Positions 21,542 through 28,395 of a stretch of DNA of 28,395 nucleotides are shown here, piece by piece. How positions within the stretch are numbered: the stretch's first letter is position 1; every line of letters begins with the position of its first letter. The DNA is taken from positions 1 through 28,395 of IMG/VR virus record IMGVR_UViG_3300025128_000236; one strand, given 5' to 3'. A program made the translations under genes and the position numbers. This DNA comes from a virus. The notes beneath the pieces are model-generated. The model was not told the origin of the DNA. It did not search any database and saw only the letters and a list, made by a program, of their open reading frames with translations.

Positions 21542-23380
21542 ATGTCAACCTATCAAACACTTAAAGGTTTAAAAGTAAAATTTTTAGACTCTGCTACATC
21601 AGGAGATAGAGCAAAAGAAGGAGAAATTTTTTACAACTCTTCAGGTCCCAATATTGCATCACACATAGCTGTTGCTTCTGTTTCATCAGGCACTTCAATG
21701 AATACTGGTAGAAATGCAATGGGAACTTCTGCTTCAACTGGAGCATCAGCTTTTGCTGCAGGAGGTAATCCTAATGATACAGAACATTATGATGGTAGTG
21801 GTTGGTCTGAAGGTACAGCAATAAATACAGATAGAAGATATTTAGCAGGTTGTGGAACATTAACAGCTGGTTTAATTTTTGGAGGTAATAAAGCTCCATT
21901 GCCAACTTTATCAGGTGATACAGAAGAATATGATGGTTCAACCTGGACTGAGTCAGGAGATTTAAATACAACAAGACAATTTATGTCAAGAGCTGGAACA
22001 CAAACAGCAGCATTAGCAGCTGGAGGAACAGCTGGTCCTGGTCAAGTAAATAATTCTGAAGAGTATAACGGAACATCTTGGACAGAAGGAGATAATTTAA
22101 ATACAACTAGAAGTTATTTTTCTGGTTGTGGAACACAAACAGCTGGCTTATGTGTAGCAGGAGCTACTCCAGGTGGTAATAGTGCATTAGTTGAAGAATA
22201 TGATGGCACATCATGGTCAGAACAAGGAAACGTAAATACTGCAAGACAAATTGTTGCTGCAGCAGGTCCACAAACAGCCGCTGTATCAGCTGGTGGTAAA
22301 ATTAGTAGTACATCATTATCAACTGCAATAGAAGAATATGATGGATCTGCACATTCTACCAGTCCTGCAACTTTAACCACAGGAAGAAATGCAGCAGGTG
22401 GAAGTGGAGATAGTAGCAATATGGTTATTTTTGGTGGGGGATCTCAACCAGGACAAACTACACACACAGAAGAATTTAATAAATCAATATTTACAAGAAC
22501 TGCTGGAGCATGGTCTAGTGGTGAAGCTGTAAATCAAATAAGAAGGGTAGGAGCAGGAACAGGAACACAAACTTCAGGAATGATATTTGGAGGACTTGAC
22601 GCTGCAACTGCATTAGGACATACCGAACAATATGATGGAACAAATTGGACTGAGGTTGGAGATTTAAATACAGCAAGAGGAAAACTTGGTTCTGCAACTG
22701 CAGGATCACAAACAGCAGCATTAGGTTTTGGAGGTTCGACAGCAGAACCCTCTAATCCAGCAATTGTAGATAACTCAGAAGAATTTAATGGGTCTTCTTG
22801 GGCAGAAGGAGATAATATAAATACAGCAAGATATAATATTGCTGGAGCAGGAACTCAAACAGCAGGAATTGGGTTTGGAGGATATACAACTAGCACAAAT
22901 AGAAATGAATCCGAAGAATATAATGGTACTAGTTGGACTGAAGGAGATAATTTAAACACAGCTAGAGGTTATATAGCAGGCGGAGGAATACAGACAGCAG
23001 CATTAGCAGCAACAGGTTTTATTGATGGGGGTGGAGGAAAGAGTGCTGTTACAGAAGAATATGATGGAACAAGTTGGACAAATGTAACTTCTTGTCCTAC
23101 TGTACAAGCAAGTGCTATTTTAGCGGGAACTCAAACAAATGCTATTATTTTTGCAGGATCTCCTAATCGTGCTACAACTTTTGGTTATGATGGAACTAAT
23201 TGGTCTACTAGACCTTCAATGGCAACAGGTAGAGATTTTTCATCTGGATTTGGAACAGCAACAGCTGCACTTTGTGCAGGTGGAAATGGTGGAAGTCCTG
23301 GAGATGAAGGTGTAAATACTGTTGAAGAATTTACAGGAGAAACATTAGCAGCTACAGCAAAAACAATTGACTTTGATTAA
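21542..23380 (+). CDS. Double-length kelch-like repeat protein, twelve repeats
   Basis: A 612-residue protein with AAAGG before the ATG. It opens with the shared header (YQTLKGLKVKFLDSATSGDR, then EGEIFYNS). Repeats 1-6 run to about residue 320; after a short link (FTRTAGAWSSGE, about 317-328) that matches the end of a header, repeats 7-12 follow, closing with TAKTIDFD, like the ends of the six-repeat relatives. So it is two propellers of six in one chain, probably from fusion of two genes. It may act as a two-headed adhesin. The stop overlaps the next start through TAATG. Confidence 0.75.
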   Translation: MSTYQTLKGLKVKFLDSATSGDRAKEGEIFYNSSGPNIASHIAVASVSSGTSMNTGRNAMGTSASTGASAFAAGGNPNDTEHYDGSGWSEGTAINTDRRYLAGCGTLTAGLIFGGNKAPLPTLSGDTEEYDGSTWTESGDLNTTRQFMSRAGTQTAALAAGGTAGPGQVNNSEEYNGTSWTEGDNLNTTRSYFSGCGTQTAGLCVAGATPGGNSALVEEYDGTSWSEQGNVNTARQIVAAAGPQTAAVSAGGKISSTSLSTAIEEYDGSAHSTSPATLTTGRNAAGGSGDSSNMVIFGGGSQPGQTTHTEEFNKSIFTRTAGAWSSGEAVNQIRRVGAGTGTQTSGMIFGGLDAATALGHTEQYDGTNWTEVGDLNTARGKLGSATAGSQTAALGFGGSTAEPSNPAIVDNSEEFNGSSWAEGDNINTARYNIAGAGTQTAGIGFGGYTTSTNRNESEEYNGTSWTEGDNLNTARGYIAGGGIQTAALAATGFIDGGGGKSAVTEEYDGTSWTNVTSCPTVQASAILAGTQTNAIIFAGSPNRATTFGYDGTNWSTRPSMATGRDFSSGFGTATAALCAGGNGGSPGDEGVNTVEEFTGETLAATAKTIDFD

Positions 23381-23508
23381 TGTCTCGTGTTAATTTTAAA
23401 AATTTTACACCTAGACCTAAACCAAGAAAAAGACCAAGAAGACATAAAAAAAATTTAAACAAACAAGAAAAACGAATGACAAAAAAATATAGGAGACAGG
23501 GGAGATAA
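23380..23508 (+). CDS. Arginine/lysine-rich micro-protein, 42 aa
   Basis: The frame starts MSRVNFKNFTPRPKPRKRPR and continues basic to KKYRRQGR; about half of all residues are arginine or lysine. It begins in the TAATG of the kelch-like gene and ends in the TAATG of the next gene, filling the gap exactly. A purine-rich GGGG-A-G ribosome site for the next gene lies in its last codons. Such polycationic peptides could bind DNA inside the head or RNA. It mirrors the lysine-rich micro-gene at 7506-7613. Function unknown. Confidence 0.6.
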   Translation: MSRVNFKNFTPRPKPRKRPRRHKKNLNKQEKRMTKKYRRQGR

Positions 23509-24890
23509 TGGCGACAACAGACGCACCAAATACAACGACATTAGCTGAAGCAGCTATTCAGCCAACTATGACTGAACAAGATAAAAGTCGTAAAGTTATA
23601 TCAGTTATTGATACATTACTTACAACACCAACTGCACCTACAGGTACTACAGTAACACCTGTTGTGCAACAAGTTCAAACTGGTGAATTATTAGGAACAT
23701 CAGGAGTAACAGGCACGGTTGCTGCTACTACACCTACAGCAGGAGTAGTACCTACAATAACTCCTGTTACAGCACCTACAGCTACAACAGCTACAGGACC
23801 TACAACTGCTACTCCAGCTAGTATAACAGCACAAACAGTTGCTGGAGCTACTCCTACAATGACTGCTGAAACTGGAACAGTTACTCAACCAATGACTGCT
23901 GAAACTGGTGCTATAACTTCTGATGCTACAGTTAGAGGACAATTAGCAAACATTACTCAAGATATTGAAACATCATTACAAACTGGATCAGCATTACCAG
24001 CATACTTAAGAGGTGTTGCAAGTGCTACTAAAGCAGCTATGCAGGAAAGAGGATTAGGTGCAAGTTCAATGATGGCTGAAGCATTATCTGATGGTCTATT
24101 AACTGCTTCAATACCTATAGCACAAGCAGATGCTGATACTTATAAGCAGATGATATTTCAAAATCTTAATAATAGACAGCAAGCTGCAATCACAAATGCT
24201 AATAATTATTTTCAAATGGATATGCAAAACTTGTCAAATAAACAACAAGCAAGTTTACAAAATTTAAATGTAAGACAAAGTTTTTTATTATCAGATCAAG
24301 CTGCTCAAAATGCTGCATTACAATTTAATGCAACAAGTCAAAATCAAGTTGATCAGTTTTATTCTAATTTAACTGCACAAATAAATGAGCAAAATTCTGC
24401 TAGATCAGATGCTATGAATCAATTTGCAACTGCAGAATCAAATAAAATTGCAGGAATAAATGCACAAAATAAAGTAGCAGTAGAGAAATCAAACGCAGAT
24501 AGAGCTTCTGTACTAAATCAATTTAACGCAAAACTACAAGATCAACGAGATCAATTTAATGTTAATAATCAAAGAGTTATTGATCAATCAAATGTAGAAT
24601 GGAGAAGAACTATTAATACTGCAAACACAACAATAACAAACGCAACTAATCAATTAAACGCACAAAACTTATTAAATCTTTCTAACTTTGCTTTATCATC
24701 ATTATGGCAATCATGGAGAGATGAAGCTGCTTGGGTAAACAGTTCATCTGAAAATGCAGAGAGTAGAGCACATAATACTGCAATAGCAGCATTAGAAAGA
24801 TCTACAGAATTAGATTTAAATGATTCTAATAAAACATCAGCATTATATCAAATGCTTGGTAAGTTTGGAATTGCGTTAATTACAGAATAA
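23508..24890 (+). CDS. Probable internal virion protein, 460 aa
   Basis: The first 150 residues are threonine-, proline- and alanine-rich low complexity (TPTAPTGTTVTPVVQQ, later TAPTATTATGPTTATPAS). From about 160 it is helical: AMQERGLGASSMMAEALSDG followed by LLTASIPIAQADADTYK, then a long glutamine/asparagine-rich coiled coil (MIFQNLNNRQQAAITNANNY to RRTINTANTTITNATNQL). Similar glutamine-rich helical proteins with RG[LM]GASS-type blocks occur, as I recall, next to ejection proteins in marine phages. A role inside the head or in the ejection channel is likely. It may be an early part of the ejection apparatus; no enzyme motif is visible. Confidence 0.6.
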   Translation: MATTDAPNTTTLAEAAIQPTMTEQDKSRKVISVIDTLLTTPTAPTGTTVTPVVQQVQTGELLGTSGVTGTVAATTPTAGVVPTITPVTAPTATTATGPTTATPASITAQTVAGATPTMTAETGTVTQPMTAETGAITSDATVRGQLANITQDIETSLQTGSALPAYLRGVASATKAAMQERGLGASSMMAEALSDGLLTASIPIAQADADTYKQMIFQNLNNRQQAAITNANNYFQMDMQNLSNKQQASLQNLNVRQSFLLSDQAAQNAALQFNATSQNQVDQFYSNLTAQINEQNSARSDAMNQFATAESNKIAGINAQNKVAVEKSNADRASVLNQFNAKLQDQRDQFNVNNQRVIDQSNVEWRRTINTANTTITNATNQLNAQNLLNLSNFALSSLWQSWRDEAAWVNSSSENAESRAHNTAIAALERSTELDLNDSNKTSALYQMLGKFGIALITE

Positions 24891-24904
24891 TAATAGGAGA
24901 ATAA

Positions 24905-25276
24905 ATGGCATTAGATTTAAGTTTTTTTTCAGACGCATATAAAGGTATAAAAAATATAGGTAGTGGGGTAGTAGATTTTTTTAAAAGTCCTGGAATGGAA
25001 ACTGCAGGTGATATTTTTCAAGGAGTACGAACTATAGGAACAGCTTTTAGAGATGCTACTTCAGATGTAAGTCAGGAAGGACCAATTGGATTAGCTGATC
25101 CTAATGTAAATTTAGGTCAATTTAAAGTTAGAGGTACATCAAGATCAAAAGCAGGTGTACCAACTTTTGGTGATATTTCAGAAGCTAGTTTTTATAAATA
25201 TGCACAATTACAAAATACAGTTAGATATTTATATAATCAAAAAGCAAAATATCAAAATATAGCAAAGGATAAGTAA
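24905..25276 (+). CDS. Small virion-associated protein, 123 aa
   Basis: A good AGGAG site precedes the ATG. It starts MALDLSFFSDAYKGIKNIGS with an amphipathic, aromatic/glycine-rich N-terminal helix, a polar middle (SQEGPIGLADPNVNLGQFKV) and a basic helical end (YKYAQLQNTVRYLYNQKAKY). There is no recognised domain. Lying among ejection-type genes, it could be a small internal protein that touches membrane through the N-terminal helix. Confidence 0.65.
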   Translation: MALDLSFFSDAYKGIKNIGSGVVDFFKSPGMETAGDIFQGVRTIGTAFRDATSDVSQEGPIGLADPNVNLGQFKVRGTSRSKAGVPTFGDISEASFYKYAQLQNTVRYLYNQKAKYQNIAKDK

Positions 25277-25278
25277 TA

Positions 25279-25827
25279 ATGGAACTAGATAAATTAATAG
25301 AAAAATTTAGACAAGAAAAAGATGAGTCAACACCATCTTATGAAGAACCTAATGTAAATGCATTTGATGCACCAATACCAGGACAATCTTTAACAGATAC
25401 TCCAGGCAATTATCCTTGGGAGCATCCACCAAAAACTGCATCAATAGAAGAAGCAACAGATTTAGTATATGAAAGTTTAATGAATGAAAAAAATATGTCT
25501 AGAATGTTTACACTTCTTAGAATGGGTATACCTATAGAAGCATTAGTAAAAGTTATTACTTTTTCTGGATTCTTAGAAGGTAAATGGACAGTTGATACTG
25601 CAAAATTATTAGAACCAATAGTTGCTATGATGGTTGCTGGAGAAGCTGCACTTGCTAAAATACCAGCTAAAGTAAATCTAGGTGATGGAGAAGATACAGA
25701 TTTTTTTCAAGATATGTCTGAAAGAAAATTAGATATGAAACAAGATAAAGAATTAAGTAAATTAAATTTAGAAATAGCACCAACAGAAAAACCTGAAATG
25801 TCAGGATTAATGGCTAAAGGAGAATAA
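25279..25827 (+). CDS. Virion structural protein, 182 aa, marine-phage type
   Basis: It starts MELDKLIEKFRQEKDESTPS two bases after the previous stop. The block PIPGQSLTDTPGNYPWEHPP (about residues 32-51) and the following helical region (MFTLLRMGIPIEALVKVITF, then LLEPIVAMMVAGEAALAKI) are, from memory, widespread in marine phages, where the protein is found as a virion component of unknown function. The C-terminus is acidic and lysine-rich. Position in the ejection-type cluster agrees with an internal or tail-associated role. Confidence 0.65.
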   Translation: MELDKLIEKFRQEKDESTPSYEEPNVNAFDAPIPGQSLTDTPGNYPWEHPPKTASIEEATDLVYESLMNEKNMSRMFTLLRMGIPIEALVKVITFSGFLEGKWTVDTAKLLEPIVAMMVAGEAALAKIPAKVNLGDGEDTDFFQDMSERKLDMKQDKELSKLNLEIAPTEKPEMSGLMAKGE

Positions 25828-25828
25828 T

Positions 25829-27277
25829 ATGGGAATATTTAAAGATTTTGCAACTAGTACAGGTGGAGATGTAACTATAGGTGCACTTAGTGGCTTACAA
25901 CAAGTTGCAGAAAAAGATGCAAAAAATAATGCTGTTATAGCTACTAACTCATTAAACAAAGAAAATGAATCTTTTAAAATAACAGAACGTGCATTTGATA
26001 ATAAAAAACAAATTACTAATATATTAACAGCAAATCCTGAAGCATTTGGAATTATCCCTAATGGTAATTTAACAGTTGAAATGATTGCAGATAGATTAAC
26101 TAATTCTATATTTACAGAACAAAGAAGTATATTTGAAGATTCAGATTTTGATAAAGTTAAAATGAATGTTGCAAAATATTTAGCAAGAGATCCAGGTAAA
26201 GGTTTTGAACTAAAAGATCCTTATATCCCATCAGAAAATTTATTTGAAGATGAGCAAGATAAACATGCACAAAAATTATCAGCTATTAGTAAAATGCCAA
26301 GAGCAGATAAATTACTATTTAATTTAAAAAAAATAGATAAAGAAGTTGGCGGTGATTTTCAAACTGTAAATCAACTTACAAAGGTTGCATCTATAACTGC
26401 AAAAGGTTATGGTATATTAAATACTTTTCCAGGAACAGTTGAAGGTAATACTAATTTAAATTTTGCAAAAACTAATATTATAGTTGCAAATGCTAAAGCA
26501 CAATTTCCAAATGATGCAGTTAAAAGATCACAGTTTATAAGTAAAAGATTATATGAAAATGGTATTAATGAATTAGATGCTATTGGATTTAAATCACCAA
26601 TGAGTTATAAAGCTATAGCAAGTTTAATAGATGATGTTGGTGAAAATTTTGCAGCACAAATATCTATGAATACAGCTCAAATTGCTAATCCAGAAACTAC
26701 ACCACAAGAAAGAGATAGATTATTAAAATCAAATGATCAAATAATGTTATCTCAATTACAGATGATAGATAGATATTCTGATGTTAAAATAATAGCTGGA
26801 GATAATAGAGCTACTATATTTCCAACTGAAAAAACTGCAGAAACACAAGAAACATTTGTTAAACAAGAAGTGCCTAAAGGTTACATGCCTAAAATTAATA
26901 AAAGAGGTGCGGTTATATTACCTTTTGGTAATGAATTACCTTTAGATAATTTATTTGCAAATTATGAAGCAAATAAAAAAGTTCTTCCAGATGAAGTATT
27001 AAAATTTGTAGAACCACTTAGACAATATTTTGATAAAGATGGTGGAATGATAAAACCAGAAAGAAGTATGTTACCTGAGGGAGAACCAGGTGATATACTA
27101 TTTGCAAAATTAATTAGAATATATAATTTTTTAATGCCAGAAGATGATTTGGCAACATTAGGTGGTTATGGTACAATAAATCAAGACGACTTTAGATTTG
27201 TTATGCCAAGAACAAAAACAGAAACTTTTATAGATCCTACAAAATTAAAAAAAAAAGATACTAAAAATAAAAAATAA
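25829..27277 (+). CDS. Probable internal virion (ejection) protein, 482 aa
   Basis: AAGGAG lies seven bases before the ATG. The protein is mainly helical and polar with no membrane segment, beginning MGIFKDFATSTGGDVTIGAL. Middle blocks such as LFNLKKIDKEVGGDFQTVNQ and GVEGNT-like turns are followed by MPKINKRGAVILPFGNELPL near residues 352-371. The last ten residues are lysine-rich. It is followed by a still larger gene through TAATG. Size, composition and order resemble the internal core proteins that short-tailed phages eject before DNA, although no conserved domain is recognised. Confidence 0.6.
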   Translation: MGIFKDFATSTGGDVTIGALSGLQQVAEKDAKNNAVIATNSLNKENESFKITERAFDNKKQITNILTANPEAFGIIPNGNLTVEMIADRLTNSIFTEQRSIFEDSDFDKVKMNVAKYLARDPGKGFELKDPYIPSENLFEDEQDKHAQKLSAISKMPRADKLLFNLKKIDKEVGGDFQTVNQLTKVASITAKGYGILNTFPGTVEGNTNLNFAKTNIIVANAKAQFPNDAVKRSQFISKRLYENGINELDAIGFKSPMSYKAIASLIDDVGENFAAQISMNTAQIANPETTPQERDRLLKSNDQIMLSQLQMIDRYSDVKIIAGDNRATIFPTEKTAETQETFVKQEVPKGYMPKINKRGAVILPFGNELPLDNLFANYEANKKVLPDEVLKFVEPLRQYFDKDGGMIKPERSMLPEGEPGDILFAKLIRIYNFLMPEDDLATLGGYGTINQDDFRFVMPRTKTETFIDPTKLKKKDTKNKK

Positions 27278-28395
27278 TGGATTTACAAACATTAAATAAG
27301 GAGGAGTTTGAAAAACTTCATCCATCGGTACAATCCTATTTAACTGCAGGGATTGATACAAATCCTTATGGTGATAAAATAGTAAGTGAAAAAAACTTTT
27401 TTAATATGGATTTATTTAATAATGATCCATATAATATAGATCCTGATTTACCACAAAGAACAGAAAAATTAAGAGAAAATCCTAATTACTTTGTTGAAGG
27501 TGTAAAAGCAGGAACATCACATGCATTAGAACTTATTGGTAGTGTGCCAGGTGGATTAGATAGATTTTATGATTGGGGTAGATCTACGTTAGGATTTGAA
27601 CCAACAGAAGATAGCATATTTGATTATGCTGAAGATTATCTAAAAGATATTGCACATGATATAAATCCTGAATCTAAAAACTTTGCAAGACCAGAAGGAT
27701 TTGTAAATAAGTTTGTGTATGGTTTAGGACAAGCTATGCCTACTATAGTTTCTTATATACCTTTTATAAAAGCTACAGCTATGGCAGGCAAAGGATTACA
27801 AACTATACAAGGTATAGGCATGGGTGCTAAATCAGCTAGAGCAACTGGTAGATTTTTAGCAGCAGGTAGTGCATTACCATCAGGTATAGCAATAACTGAT
27901 ATGATTCGTGAAATAGATGATGGTAAACTATCAGACATAGCTATTTCTGGTGCATATGGTTATGGTACAGGTAAAATATTAAACATAGCAAATAAATTAA
28001 ATATATTACCTAGAATGGCTGTGCTTGGATCTACAGGATACTTAAGTGCAGGCTGGGAAGCTAATAATGAAGATAGATTAGCATCAGCTGCAGTGTGGGC
28101 TACGCTAGGTGTATTTGGACCATTAGCTGAAGGTAAATCCATAAAGAGACAATTATCTGATGTAGAGGTACAAACAAAGCAATTGTTTGGTCAGATGGAA
28201 AAACCAACATTATTAAAAGAATCTATAGAAGCAAAAAGATTAGAGATTCAAGAATTAAATCAAGGTATAGAATTAAAACCTGGATCACAAGTTGTTATTA
28301 ATAGTAAAGGTGATAAAGCAACTATTATTGCTTTTAATAAAAAGAATGTAAAACTAGGTAATACAACTGATTCTTATGTTTTAAGAGAAGAAGGT
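27277..28395 (+). CDS. Large internal virion / ejection protein, cut by the right window edge
   Basis: At least 373 residues are encoded, open to the window end. It starts MDLQTLNKEEFEKLHPSVQS in the TAATG of the previous stop, without a ribosome site. After an acidic N-terminal third there are hydrophobic, glycine/alanine-rich helices (MPTIVSYIPFIKATAMAGKG near 149-168; AVLGSTGYLSAGWE near 248-261) that could insert into membranes, then a charged helix (EAKRLEIQELNQGIELKPGS). This mix is common in the giant ejection proteins (T7 gp16 type) that line the DNA channel. No lysozyme or transglycosylase motif is visible in the part shown. Confidence 0.6.
   Translation, partial: MDLQTLNKEEFEKLHPSVQSYLTAGIDTNPYGDKIVSEKNFFNMDLFNNDPYNIDPDLPQRTEKLRENPNYFVEGVKAGTSHALELIGSVPGGLDRFYDWGRSTLGFEPTEDSIFDYAEDYLKDIAHDINPESKNFARPEGFVNKFVYGLGQAMPTIVSYIPFIKATAMAGKGLQTIQGIGMGAKSARATGRFLAAGSALPSGIAITDMIREIDDGKLSDIAISGAYGYGTGKILNIANKLNILPRMAVLGSTGYLSAGWEANNEDRLASAAVWATLGVFGPLAEGKSIKRQLSDVEVQTKQLFGQMEKPTLLKESIEAKRLEIQELNQGIELKPGSQVVINSKGDKATIIAFNKKNVKLGNTTDSYVLREEG

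Overview
The window looks like roughly 28 kb of an AT-rich, tailed marine double-stranded DNA phage, probably a short-tailed (podovirus-type) phage of the kind seen in pelagiphage and uncultured marine virus collections. This rests on a terminase-portal-scaffold-capsid-tail gene order, no tape-measure or sheath gene, several large ejection-type proteins, a low GC content with mostly UAA stops, and marine-phage-style proteins (six-fold kelch-like repeats, an 'HSHDG' tail fibre, a 'PGQSLTDTPGNYPWEHPP' virion protein). Host and phage genus are inference. No polymerase, integrase, recognisable lysis gene or tRNA is visible.

Left part (1-3320) is a compact control region of very small genes. Leftward genes (1-72 partial, 310-582, 619-786, 770-931, 882-1037, 1108-1197) and rightward genes (1322-1965, 2292-3320) diverge from a back-to-back promoter pair at 1228-1291. 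Six sigma70-type promoters can be read in the first 3.8 kb, every one with TTGACA or TTGACG and a 17-bp spacer. One of them sits inside a leftward terminator and would start transcription on the A of an ATG. Another carries a 10-bp dyad across its start point. Several of the small genes are new readings, too short for a routine ORF list.

3321-3882 is non-coding. It holds a 16-bp-stem hairpin, a stretch of CTAG-centred palindromes with GGGG/CCCC runs, then a perfect consensus promoter (TTGACA-17-TATAAT) aimed at the late genes.

3883-16729 is the head and head-tail module, all on the plus strand with genes touching or overlapping: small terminase, two small basic proteins, large terminase, a cluster of tiny genes including a duplicated pair, portal, two unknown proteins, scaffold, major capsid protein, decoration-type protein, a hairpin, a coiled-coil micro-protein, a head-tail adaptor with an inserted carbohydrate-binding-like domain, and a tail hub protein.

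16729-23380 is the host-recognition module: a collagen-like/repetitive tail fibre and three related kelch-like repeat proteins, with 6, 6 and 12 repeats, that share an N-terminal header. 23380-28395 encodes a tiny basic protein and five proteins best explained as internal virion or ejection proteins, the last one cut by the window end. The late genes presumably run as one long transcript from the promoter at 3768, with the hairpin after the capsid genes lowering or trimming downstream message.
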